From DASSFZ01 sp036514635 (GTDB taxonomy: Bacteria > Chloroflexota > Anaerolineae > Fen-1058), in contig DATBWU010000117.1 of assembly GCA_036514635.1 (NCBI GenBank), positions 1 through 6,174 of the forward strand: 6,174 nt of DNA. Reading direction: 5' to 3'. Below, piece after piece: positions 1 through 5,246 of this stretch. The notes under the pieces were generated by a model. It ran no database searches and had not been told where the DNA came from. It saw only the letters and a program-made list of their open reading frames with translations. The number at the start of each line of letters is the position of its first letter. The stretch's first letter is position 1. The position numbers and the translations under genes are program-made.

Positions 1-1
1 G

Positions 2-265
2 GTCAAGCTCTCGAAGCTAAAACAGCTTCCCATCCGCCCCATCAACTTCTCCGAACTTGCCGACAAAGCCCGCCACGACAAGATGGTGTCGCTGGTGCAG
101 CAGATGCTCGAACTGCACAAGCGGCTGGCGGGCGCGTCGGCTGCCGAGCGCGAAGTGCTCCAGCGCCAGATCGACGCGACGGATCAGCAAATCGATCGGC
201 TCGTATACAATCTCTACGGCTTGAGCGACGAAGAAATCCGCATTGTCGAAGAAGGCGCGCGGTAA
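2..265 (+). CDS. C-terminal tail of DNA methyltransferase / Eco57I-TaqI-like restriction-modification enzyme (partial)
   Basis: The reading frame is open from the window edge and ends at TAA 263-265, so the 5' part lies outside. The visible 87 residues begin with LPIRPINF within the first 15 residues. Then comes a region rich in charged residues and heptad-like leucines (MLELHKRL, QRQIDATDQQIDRLV), ending in LYGLSDEEIRIVE. From family knowledge, this arrangement is the usual C-terminus of class I SAM-dependent DNA methyltransferases and type IIG (Eco57I/TaqI-like) enzymes. There the helical tail follows the target-recognition domain, and the YxLYGLTEEE motif is the last conserved element. The catalytic NPPY and SAM motifs are not in view, so activity cannot be judged. 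An internal ATG at 83 is unlikely to be the real start because similarity to the family extends upstream of it. It could also be a methylase-only protein rather than a fused nuclease. Confidence 0.7.
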   Translation, partial: VKLSKLKQLPIRPINFSELADKARHDKMVSLVQQMLELHKRLAGASAAEREVLQRQIDATDQQIDRLVYNLYGLSDEEIRIVEEGAR

Positions 266-317
266 CCTGGCATTGCGAGAATCCCACATCGCCGGGCCGC
301 GCGATATGCTTGAAGTA

Positions 318-477
318 AGAAACTGGCGCACGGGTCACTGCGAGGAGCGAAGCGACGAAGCAGTCTCCTCGCCGGTCGGCGAGAGATTGCTTCGCCGCCC
401 GCCTAGCGCGCCCCCGGCGCGGAGCGCTCCCCTTCGGGCAGGGCGTGGCGGCGGCTCGCAATGGCGTTCCAGTTTCT
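318..477. repeat. 160-bp palindromic (MITE-like) interspersed repeat
   Basis: The ends carry a perfect 9-bp inverted repeat, AGAAACTGG at 318-326 and CCAGTTTCT at 469-477. Just inside is a second inverted pair, CACTGCGAG (336-344) and CTCGCAATG (455-463), with one mismatch. The left half contains GAGCGAAGCGACGAAGCAG. It folds back on GAGATTGCTTCG (383-394) around the inner stem CTCGCC-GGTC-GGCGAG (368-383), giving a hairpin over about 352-398 with one bulge. From general knowledge, the GCGAGGAGCGAAGCGACGAAGCAATCTC sequence type is a dispersed repeat in many bacterial genomes. It is often mistranslated as HCEERSDEA peptides, as happens here. No transposase and no clear target duplication are seen. 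Confidence 0.7.
400..426 (+). repeat. 27-bp GC-rich repeat module, copy 1
   Basis: This module matches 6118-6144 at 25 of 27 positions in the same orientation; both begin CGCCTAGCGCGCCCCCG. The differences are G/A at 417 versus 6135 and G/A at 422 versus 6140. Here it sits in the right half of the palindromic repeat and is followed by GC-rich hairpin-forming sequence. The two copies are almost 6 kb apart, so this is a dispersed module and not a tandem array. Confidence 0.75.
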
Positions 478-497
478 GGGTAGGCCCACGGTAACCC

Positions 498-514
498 GTC
501 ATTGCGAGGAAACG
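498..514 (+). repeat. Partial second copy of the palindromic repeat edge
   Basis: GTCATTGCGAGGA at 498-510 repeats the left shoulder of the element at 318-477 (GTCACTGCGAGGA at 334-346), one base apart. Downstream, the sequence departs from the repeat and enters the nucleotidyltransferase remnant. This edge therefore marks the junction where repeat DNA replaced the 5' part of that gene. A third short match, CATTGCGAG, lies at 271-279. Confidence 0.5.
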
Positions 515-691
515 CAAGACAGCGATCTCGATGTGCTGGTCGAGTTCGAGGTCACACCTTCATTCTTCCGCTTCATCGAATTGGAAGAGCACCTGAGCCA
601 ATTGTTGGGCGTGAAGGTGGATTTGGTGATGAAACGCGCGCTCAAACCGGGCATCGGCCAGTATATCCTTGCCGAAGCCGTGCCCGCATGA
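515..691 (+). pseudogene. MNT-type nucleotidyltransferase, N-terminally truncated remnant
   Basis: The frame reads QDSDLDVLVEF, followed by about 40 residues (VDLVMKRALKP, ILAEAVPA) and TGA 689-691. The SDLDVLVEF stretch is the metal-binding DxD strand of small minimal nucleotidyltransferases (NTP_transf_2/MNT family). VDLV and the ALKP...ILREAV-like tail are also typical of that family. Such proteins are often the antitoxin partner of HEPN proteins, acting by AMPylation. The upstream helix and the GSxARG nucleotide-binding loop, normally just before the DxD, are absent. In their place is the repeat edge at 498-514. An open frame does continue upstream to an ATG at 461, but those residues are translated repeat. 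No HEPN/DUF86-like gene follows; the overlapping ATG at 688 stops after 16 codons. The remnant cannot encode a functional enzyme of this family. Confidence 0.7.
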
Positions 692-814
692 AGCCGACAC
701 GAATACATGCCGATTATCCGGGGCTGTCGCCATTGTAGGTCAGTTTCGCGAGTATGAGACGACCCGTCATGCGGTGGGCGCCAGGCCGGATGCTACACTT
801 TTAATAAAGAACCG

Positions 815-823
815 TGTTACAAT
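815..823 (+). promoter_or_regulatory. Candidate extended -10 promoter for the TIGR04255-PIN cassette
   Basis: TGT-TACAAT (815-823) fits an extended -10 element (TGn plus TATAAT-like hexamer). No good -35 lies 16-18 bases upstream, which is tolerated when the TGn extension is present. Transcription would begin near 830, about 31 nt before the ATG at 862. The call rests on one motif only. Confidence 0.35.
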
Positions 824-861
824 GTTTCTAGCCTATCTATCCAATCACCTAAGACTCGGCC

Positions 862-1602
862 ATGCCTCGACCGCCCTATAAACAACCGCCAGTAATTGAA
901 GCACTGTGCGAGATTCACTTCGAGCCTGGGCAGGAATGGGATGTCACTCTGCTCGGCTTGTATTACGAAAGGGTCAAAGACGCTTTTGGCGAGAAACGTG
1001 AACTTCGCAATGTCGAGGTCAGTGTGCAGGCTGGCCCGGCGGCCGTTTCGCAACAGGTGCGTGAAGTCGGCGTGCGGATGCAGTTTGTTCGCCCCGATCG
1101 AACGGCGATGGTGCAGGTTGCGCCTAATCTGCTGGTTGTCAATCAACTACCGCCGTATCGCAGTTGGGCGGACTTTAGAGCGCTCGTTGAGGCCCGCTTG
1201 GTTGACTATCTCGACGTGGCGAAACCCAAGGGCATTCGCCGCGCCGGTCTAAGGTATATCAACCGCTTTGAGTTCGCCCCTTCGGAATTCGAGGTGCAGA
1301 AATTCTTCGCCAAGTCAACCTTAATCCCGGCAGCCGTTTTCGAGACTGCAAATCCATTCCTGTTTCGACTGGAGATTGCCCAAAGCGAAGATGAGACCCT
1401 TCTGTTTACGATGGGCATACCGGAATCTGAAGAGGGCAAGATATCGGTTGTGCTGGACCTAGACCACGTTTCGCGGGCTAGTCGTGCGTCAACGTCATCC
1501 GACTTGCTTGCCCAACTGGACGTAGCTCACGATCGGATTGAGACGATCTTTGAGTCCTGTCTGACAGATGCGCTGCGGAAGCGAATTAACCGAGAGGTGT
1601 GA
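862..1602 (+). CDS. TIGR04255 family protein
   Basis: A 246-residue protein of a family known only as sporadically distributed (TIGR04255), usually about 250-270 residues, with no established biochemical role. Recognition rests on three features. The N-terminus is YKQPPVIEALCEIHFEP (residues 6-22), matching the family's P-P-[LV]-x-E-x-x-x-E-I-x-F opening. The central LRYINRFEF is at 130-138. The C-terminal helix LDVAHDRIETIFESCLTDALR (219-239) carries the usual D-x-x-H-x-x-I-x-x-x-F-x-x-x-x-T pattern. There is no signal peptide or membrane segment, so it should be cytosolic. ATG 862 has no clear Shine-Dalgarno sequence, but similarity starts within a few residues of it. The stop (1600-1602) lies 4 nt before the next start. 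Co-transcription with a PIN toxin suggests a role in a toxin-antitoxin or defence cassette, which is inference. Confidence 0.75.
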   Translation: MPRPPYKQPPVIEALCEIHFEPGQEWDVTLLGLYYERVKDAFGEKRELRNVEVSVQAGPAAVSQQVREVGVRMQFVRPDRTAMVQVAPNLLVVNQLPPYRSWADFRALVEARLVDYLDVAKPKGIRRAGLRYINRFEFAPSEFEVQKFFAKSTLIPAAVFETANPFLFRLEIAQSEDETLLFTMGIPESEEGKISVVLDLDHVSRASRASTSSDLLAQLDVAHDRIETIFESCLTDALRKRINREV

Positions 1603-1606
1603 TGCA

Positions 1607-1996
1607 GTGACTCTAACGCCAAGTGGTAATGGTTCATCAACTCGAAGTCCGGACTACTCGGTTGCCGCAACCCTGCTCGACCGAGAGGTTCAAAACTCGC
1701 CTTTATTCCGTGCCAATGTGGAGCTAATTGGCCAAGGTGTTATTAAGAGCATAACCGCAACGGGCGTCGATGTTGCCCTGCGGGTCTGGGTAAACATGCT
1801 ATCTGCTGATCGTCTGACTACACGCGCATACCTTTCCGCGATGAGTTATGCTACGCCACAAATCCGCCCAGAGAATAGGCGGGCGCTAGCGTTGCTAGAT
1901 GAGTGGATGAGTGCGCCAGATGATCTGGGCGAGGACTGGTGGGCAGAGTTCGAGAAGGAGTTGCGCGAACACCGTCTAGCCTTCCGCTACGAGTAA
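1607..1996 (+). CDS. Unrecognised 129-residue protein, candidate antitoxin of the PIN toxin
   Basis: I do not recognise a named family. The GTG at 1607 is chosen because GAGAGGTG (1592-1599) lies 7 nt upstream and the preceding gene ends at 1602. An in-frame ATG at 1568 would overlap that gene by 35 bases and has no such site. The protein has a polar N-terminus (residues 1-17). A mixed strand/helix middle follows (about 18-85, including LFRANVELIGQGVIKSITATG). The acidic, tryptophan-rich helical tail reads LLDEWMSAPDDLGEDWWAEF and ends in HRLAFR. Tails of the form DEW-x-x-x-P-D-D-x-G-x-x-W-W followed by R-x-x-F-R resemble the C-termini of small VapB-like antitoxins that wrap a PIN toxin. It ends by overlapping the PIN gene by one base (TAATG), the usual antitoxin-then-toxin order. 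The antitoxin role is inferred from position and tail composition. Confidence 0.6.
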   Translation: MTLTPSGNGSSTRSPDYSVAATLLDREVQNSPLFRANVELIGQGVIKSITATGVDVALRVWVNMLSADRLTTRAYLSAMSYATPQIRPENRRALALLDEWMSAPDDLGEDWWAEFEKELREHRLAFRYE

Positions 1997-2400
1997 TGGC
2001 CCAGACCTACCTGCTCGATACCCATGTGATTACGGGCATTCTGAAGCGGGATGCCAAAGTAGCCGGGCGCTTGAGGCGGGCTCTCGACGCCGATGCCCGT
2101 ATCGTCATTTCCCCAGTGGTGTACTACGAAACTCGCCGAGGCCTCCTCAAGCGAGATGCGAAGAAGCAACTTGGTTTCTTTGAGCAGTTAGCCGAGACGT
2201 TCCACTGGGATGATCTACTACGCCCTGACTGGGAAACGGCTTCGGAATGGTGGGCTTCGGAGACCGGCCAGGGACGTCCCCCGCAGGATGCGGATCTCCT
2301 CATTGCCGTTCAGGCGCGTCGTCTGACAGCCGTGCTTGTCACGGATAATGAGCGGCACTTCGACCACTTCAATCTTACAACCGAAAACTGGCTTGCGTAA
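1996..2400 (+). CDS. VapC-like PIN-domain ribonuclease toxin
   Basis: A single PIN domain of 134 residues, the normal length for VapC toxins, which are Mg2+-dependent ribonucleases cutting tRNA, rRNA or mRNA. All four acidic positions are present. D8 is in YLLDTHVI, E45 in SPVVYYETRRGL, D100 in PQDADLLIA (D98 nearby) and D117 in LVTDNERHF, with D123 following. The protein should be catalytically competent and cytosolic. ATG 1996 overlaps the stop of the preceding gene (TAATG). It has no Shine-Dalgarno sequence of its own, which points to translational coupling. An upstream in-frame ATG at 1939 lies inside the preceding gene, and the PIN fold begins only after 1996. The partner gene just upstream is the candidate antitoxin. 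The RNA target cannot be read from the sequence. Confidence 0.88.
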   Translation: MAQTYLLDTHVITGILKRDAKVAGRLRRALDADARIVISPVVYYETRRGLLKRDAKKQLGFFEQLAETFHWDDLLRPDWETASEWWASETGQGRPPQDADLLIAVQARRLTAVLVTDNERHFDHFNLTTENWLA

Positions 2401-2424
2401 CGGCTGGCCCAGGATGTGAGGCGT

Positions 2425-2517
2425 CTATAGCCTCCAATTCATCACCGGCGACGCGACCTTGTGATTCGCGTCTGCGTCCGACTGCGCCAGCGCCAGATAT
2501 CTGAGGATTGTAGTTTG
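2425..2517 (-). pseudogene. C-terminal remnant of a tyrosine recombinase/integrase
   Basis: On the minus strand, a frame ending at TAG (2427-2425) reads TTILRYLALAQSDADANHKV, continuing to SPVMNWRL. From family knowledge, the pattern T-T-x-x-R-Y-L-x-L-A followed by an H-R/K-x-x-S-P-V-D-x-W tail is the extreme C-terminus of XerC/D-like integrases. The tyrosine in RYL is the nucleophile position. The rest of the catalytic domain (R-K-HxxR) is missing: upstream on this strand the frame runs straight into the terminator and tRNA-Pro. The fragment is about 30 residues, too short to function, and is best read as the scar of an integrated element at the tRNA gene. Confidence 0.6.
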
Positions 2518-2528
2518 GCGTTTCGGGG

Positions 2529-2568
2529 GAACAAACACTGACCGCATGGGCTGTCCATGCGGTCAGTG
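2529..2568 (-). terminator. Rho-independent terminator of tRNA-Pro
   Basis: A perfect 14-bp stem, CACTGACCGCATGG (2536-2549) with its complement at 2555-2568, closes a 5-nt loop. Read on the minus strand, it starts about 12 nt after the tRNA 3' end and is followed by GTTTGTT. That matches an intrinsic terminator for the tRNA transcript. The plus-strand side has no T-run, so it should act in one direction only. Confidence 0.8.
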
Positions 2569-2579
2569 GTAACTATTAG

Positions 2580-2653
2580 TCGGGGTGCCGGGACTTGAAC
2601 CCGGGGCCTCACGGACCCGAACCGTGCGCGCTACCGGTCTGCGCTACACCCCG
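2580..2653 (-). tRNA. tRNA-Pro (anticodon CGG)
   Basis: The minus strand folds as a complete cloverleaf. The acceptor CGGGGTG (2653-2647) pairs with CACCCCG (2587-2581), with discriminator A at 2580. The D-arm is GCGC-AGACCGGTA-GCGC. The anticodon stem is CACGG/CCGTG with loop TTCGGGT. The T-arm is CCGGG-TTCAAGT-CCCGG. The loop gives anticodon CGG, reading proline codon CCG, and the CGGGGTGTAGCGCAG start is typical of bacterial tRNA-Pro. The 3' CCA is not encoded (CTA follows) and must be added enzymatically. It has its own promoter (2698-2726) and terminator (2529-2568), so it is a single-gene unit. Confidence 0.96.
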
Positions 2654-2697
2654 ATCATTTCGCTCGGCTGATGTGCTCCCTCGACCGAGCAGCGCGG

Positions 2698-2726
2698 ATT
2701 ATACTCGATTCGGCGTGGCTGTGCAA
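2698..2726 (-). promoter_or_regulatory. Sigma-70-type promoter of tRNA-Pro
   Basis: On the minus strand, TTGCAC (2726-2721) and a perfect TATAAT (2703-2698) are separated by exactly 17 bp. Initiation is expected near 2691, giving a leader of about 38 nt before the mature 5' end at 2653. Confidence 0.75.
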
Positions 2727-2756
2727 GCACGACTGTGCAATTGTGTCCATGTGTGC

Positions 2757-2785
2757 TTGCGCCACATGTGACTCCCCGCCATAAT
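2757..2785 (+). promoter_or_regulatory. Promoter of the EamA transporter gene, possibly leaderless
   Basis: TTGCGC (2757-2762), a 17-bp spacer and CATAAT (2780-2785) form a reasonable sigma-70 promoter. Seven bases past the -10 box is 2792, the A of the chosen ATG, so the mRNA could start on the start codon. No Shine-Dalgarno sequence precedes that ATG, which fits. The sequence around the -35 (GTGCTTGCGC) nearly copies the -35 region of the divergent tRNA promoter (GTGCTTGCAC on the other strand). Confidence 0.5.
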
Positions 2786-2791
2786 AGCAGC

Positions 2792-3712
2792 ATGACCGCG
2801 ACCAGCCTGGCGCTGCTCCTCATCGCCGCCGTGTTCCACGCCCTCGCCAACACCCTGCTCAAGCAAGCGCGCGATAAGTTGGCGTTTACCTGGTGGATGC
2901 TCGGCGTATCCAGCATCCTCGGCTTGCCGCTGCTGTTCTTCATCGGTCATCCTGATCCGCGCGGCTGGCCGATCGTCATTCTGAGCGGCCTGTTCGAGGC
3001 GGTGTATTTCGCGTCGCTGGGACGCGCCTATTCGCTCGGCGATCTGTCGCAGGTCTATCCTGTTGCGCGTGGATTTGCGCCGTTGTTCGTCACCCTGTGG
3101 GCTTTGCTATTCTTAAACGAGCGACCCTCACCCGAAGGACTGCTCGGCATCTTCTCGATTGTGGCCGGATTGTACTTGGTCAACTTGCCTTCACTGGCCG
3201 ATTGGAAGCAGCCCCTGGCGGGATTCAAGCGCCCGGCTTTCCGCTGGGCTTTGCTCACCGGCGTGCTGATCTCAGGCTACTCGACTGTCGATAAGGTCGG
3301 AGTGAGTTACTTTGATCAGACGATTTATTTGTATCTGGTCTTGTGTGTTGGATGGATCGCATTGACGCCGCAGTGGCTGAGCGCCGATCGGCGTAAGGTC
3401 TTGGTCGCCGAGGTCAGGCCGGATAGCAGTGTGGCAGTCCGCTCCTATGCATCGCCGAATCGCATCTGGCACAAGTGGAGCCGCCTCCTCAGTGTCGTAA
3501 TATCCGGTTTGCTAGGATTCCTGGCTTACGTTTTGGTCTTGACGGCTATGCGGAATAACCCCGTGAGCTACGTCAGCTCGGTGCGCGAAGTCAGTGTGGT
3601 CATCGGGACATGGATCGGCGTGAAGATCCTCTCGGAGCGAGGCGGGGCGGTTCGCGTCCCGGCGTCGTGCCTGGTGGCACTGGGAATCATGCTGATCGCC
3701 TTCGGCGGGTGA
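2792..3712 (+). CDS. EamA/DMT-superfamily transporter
   Basis: A 306-residue integral membrane protein with two EamA-type halves and about ten hydrophobic segments, the standard size for drug/metabolite transporters. Helix 1 (residues 3-22) opens ALLLIAAVFHALANTLLKQA, the typical first helix of the fold. The first half ends around FAPLFVTLWALLFLNERPS (95-113), with the conserved glutamate at E110 before the next helix. The second half ends with SYVSSVREVSVVIGTWIG (259-276), GVKILSER and a final hydrophobic helix (292-305). The loop between helices 6 and 7 (about 196-229) is longer and more charged than usual. Substrate cannot be predicted; family members export amino acids, nucleosides and other metabolites. 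ATG 2792 is preferred over the in-frame ATG at 2735, because the extra 19 residues are non-hydrophobic and span the promoter. Confidence 0.88.
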   Translation: MTATSLALLLIAAVFHALANTLLKQARDKLAFTWWMLGVSSILGLPLLFFIGHPDPRGWPIVILSGLFEAVYFASLGRAYSLGDLSQVYPVARGFAPLFVTLWALLFLNERPSPEGLLGIFSIVAGLYLVNLPSLADWKQPLAGFKRPAFRWALLTGVLISGYSTVDKVGVSYFDQTIYLYLVLCVGWIALTPQWLSADRRKVLVAEVRPDSSVAVRSYASPNRIWHKWSRLLSVVISGLLGFLAYVLVLTAMRNNPVSYVSSVREVSVVIGTWIGVKILSERGGAVRVPASCLVALGIMLIAFGG

Positions 3713-3720
3713 GGGGTCGA

Positions 3721-3749
3721 TTGACAAATCGGGAGCGCACGGGTAATAT
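3721..3749 (+). promoter_or_regulatory. Near-consensus sigma-70 promoter of the arsR-ino1 operon
   Basis: A perfect TTGACA (3721-3726), a 17-bp spacer and TAATAT (3744-3749) lie just after the transporter stop. Initiation near 3756 leaves a leader of about 27 nt before GTG 3783. This is the strongest promoter in the window by consensus. Because of its position, it should drive the regulator and, by read-through, the two inositol genes. Confidence 0.8.
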
Positions 3750-3765
3750 ATAAGCGCTTGTTTAT
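3746..3765. promoter_or_regulatory. Imperfect palindrome over the -10/start site, candidate operator
   Basis: The 20-bp stretch equals its own reverse complement at 16 of 20 positions. It is centred on the perfect 8-mer AAGCGCTT (3752-3759) with AT-rich arms. It overlaps the -10 box and the expected start site. ArsR proteins bind AT-rich inverted repeats at such positions, so autorepression by the downstream regulator is plausible but unproven. Confidence 0.45.
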
Positions 3766-3782
3766 GCATTGGCGAGGTGGCC

Positions 3783-4088
3783 GTGTGCGCCCGACCGATT
3801 TCGAGAACGCAAGCCAAATCCCTGCGCGATCTGGCGCAGCACTTTTACGCGCTCAAGGATGGCCTGCGCCTCGAGATGATTGTCCTCCTGGCCGATCGTG
3901 ACGAGTGCACGGTGAACGAGATGGCCCAGGCGCTCGACATCAGCCAGCCACTGGTGTCGTGGCATCTGCGCCGCTTGAAGACCGGCGGCCTGGTCAAGGT
4001 GCGGCGTGTAGGGCGTGTCGTCTATTGCTCACTCGATCGTGAGTCGATCGAGCGATATCGGCAAACCTTCCTCGGCCTGCTCGAATGA
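3783..4088 (+). CDS. ArsR-family winged-helix transcriptional regulator
   Basis: About 101 residues, the usual size of ArsR/SmtB repressors, with one winged helix-turn-helix. The first helices read LRDLAQHFYALKDGLRLEMI, the typical ArsR opening. The DNA-recognition unit is VNEMAQALDISQPLVSWHLR (about 44-63), followed by LKTGGLVKVRRVGRVVYCSL as the wing. The usual metal-sensing CxC of helix 3 is not present: the matching stretch is DECTVNEMA with a single cysteine (C42). Only scattered cysteines C2 and C82 remain, so classic arsenic/cadmium sensing is unlikely. GTG 3783 is chosen because GAGGT (3774-3778) lies just upstream; an in-frame GTG at 3777 would add two residues. It stands 66 nt before the inositol-phosphate synthase gene with no terminator between, suggesting it controls that operon. 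The ligand is unknown. Confidence 0.85.
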   Translation: MCARPISRTQAKSLRDLAQHFYALKDGLRLEMIVLLADRDECTVNEMAQALDISQPLVSWHLRRLKTGGLVKVRRVGRVVYCSLDRESIERYRQTFLGLLE

Positions 4089-4140
4089 TCGTGAGGTCCG
4101 CTTTCCAACTTCCAACCTCTAATGTCCGATTTTCAACGTC

Positions 4141-4147
4141 AAAGGAG
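4141..4147 (+). promoter_or_regulatory. Strong Shine-Dalgarno site fixing the ino1 start
   Basis: AAAGGAG lies 7 nt before ATG 4155. It decides the start against the in-frame ATG at 4122, whose extra 11 residues are polar, overlap this site and have no counterpart in the family. Confidence 0.8.
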
Positions 4148-4154
4148 TCACTCA

Positions 4155-5246
4155 ATGGCCAAGAAGTCTTCCAGTAAGAAAGTCCGTGTAGCAATTATCG
4201 GCGTAGGCAACTGTGCCTCGTCGCTGGTGCAAGGGGTGGAATACTACAAGAATGCGCCGGACGACGCGCAGGTGCCTGGCCTGATGCACGTCCGGCTCGG
4301 CGGTTATCACATCCACGACATCGAGTTCACCTGTGGCATCGACATCGATGTCAACAAGGTCGGCAAGGACCTGTGCGAAGCGATCTTCACTAAGCCGAAT
4401 AACACCTACAAGTTCTCGGACGTGCCGCAACTGAACGCGCCCGTGTATCGCGGAATGACGCACGACGGTTTGGGCAAGTACCTGTCGAAGATCATCACCA
4501 AAGCGCCCGGCCCAACCGATGACATCGTTCAGATTTTGAAAGACACTAAGACCGACGTCGTCGTCTCGTACCTGCCGGTGGGCAGTGAAGAGGCGACCAA
4601 GTGGTACGTCGAGCAGATTCTCAAAGCAGGCTGTGCCTTCGTCAACTGCATTCCGGTGTTCATCGCCCGCGAGAAGTACTGGCAGAAGCGCTTTGAAGAG
4701 GCCGGGGTGCCGGTGATCGGCGACGACATTAAGAGCCAGGTCGGGGCGACGATCACCCATCGCGTGCTGACCCGCCTGTTCGAAGATCGCGGCGTGCGGC
4801 TGGATCGCACGTATCAGCTCAACTTCGGCGGCAATACCGATTTCCTCAACATGCTGGAGCGCGAGCGGCTGGAGTCGAAAAAGATCAGCAAGACGAATGC
4901 CGTCACCAGCCAGTTATCGCGCCAACTGCCCGAAGACGACGTGCACGTCGGCCCCAGCGACTACGTGCCGTGGCTGACCGATCGCAAGTGGTGCTACGTC
5001 CGCATGGAAGGCACGACCTTCGGCGACGTGCCGTTGAATCTGGAGCTGAAACTGGAAGTGTGGGACAGCCCCAACTCGGCGGGCGTCGTCATCGACGCAG
5101 TGCGCTGTGCCAAACTCGCGCTGGAACGCGGCCTGAAGGGTGCGCTGCCCGCGCCGTCGGCCTATTTCATGAAGTCGCCGCCCAGGCAGTACACCGACGA
5201 CAAGGCGCGCCAGATGGTGGAAGACTTCATCAAGGCAAGCCAATGA
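4155..5246 (+). CDS. ino1: Inositol-3-phosphate synthase (myo-inositol-1-phosphate synthase)
   Basis: A cytosolic NAD-dependent enzyme that cyclises D-glucose 6-phosphate to 1D-myo-inositol 3-phosphate (L-myo-inositol 1-phosphate), the entry step to inositol lipids. The 363-residue length matches the short bacterial/archaeal form; the actinobacterial Ino1 proteins are about this size. The Rossmann NAD-binding loop is IIGVGNCASSL (14-24). Other family signatures are VVVSYLPVGSEEAT (135-148), VNCIPVFIA (163-171), GDDIKSQVGATITHR (189-203), NFGGNTDFLNM (223-233), SKKISKTNAV (241-250, with catalytic-region lysines), and DSPNSAGVVIDAVR (304-317). All are intact. Start choice rests on the AAAGGAG site 7 nt upstream. 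The stop codon overlaps the start of the next gene (ATGA), so the two enzymes should be made together. Regulation is probably through the ArsR protein encoded just upstream. Confidence 0.96.
   Translation: MAKKSSSKKVRVAIIGVGNCASSLVQGVEYYKNAPDDAQVPGLMHVRLGGYHIHDIEFTCGIDIDVNKVGKDLCEAIFTKPNNTYKFSDVPQLNAPVYRGMTHDGLGKYLSKIITKAPGPTDDIVQILKDTKTDVVVSYLPVGSEEATKWYVEQILKAGCAFVNCIPVFIAREKYWQKRFEEAGVPVIGDDIKSQVGATITHRVLTRLFEDRGVRLDRTYQLNFGGNTDFLNMLERERLESKKISKTNAVTSQLSRQLPEDDVHVGPSDYVPWLTDRKWCYVRMEGTTFGDVPLNLELKLEVWDSPNSAGVVIDAVRCAKLALERGLKGALPAPSAYFMKSPPRQYTDDKARQMVEDFIKASQ

Noticed and set aside
243..494. Open frame reading HCEERSDEA-type peptide
   Set aside because: It is the translation of the palindromic repeat, has no ribosome-binding site, and this peptide type is a well-known artefact of such repeats.
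318..514. CRISPR array
   Set aside because: The repeats are unequal in length, palindromic and irregularly spaced, with no constant spacers and no cas genes.
688..738. 16-codon frame overlapping the nucleotidyltransferase stop, as a HEPN partner start
   Set aside because: It ends at TAG after 16 codons and shows no HEPN or DUF86 features in any frame nearby.
2536..2568. Terminator for the PIN cassette on the plus strand
   Set aside because: The hairpin is followed by GTAACTATTAG on this strand, with no T-run; the T-rich tail is only on the tRNA side.
2735..2791. Upstream start for the transporter
   Set aside because: The added residues are not part of the first membrane helix and would cover the -35 and -10 boxes.
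4152..4760. 202-codon minus-strand frame
   Set aside because: It lies wholly opposite ino1, whose motifs are all intact on the plus strand. It is a codon-bias shadow in GC-rich DNA.
4970..5242. N-terminal extension of the phosphatidyltransferase frame
   Set aside because: It overlaps ino1 in another frame and is arginine-rich without family resemblance. ATG 5243 with the ATGA overlap is a much better start.
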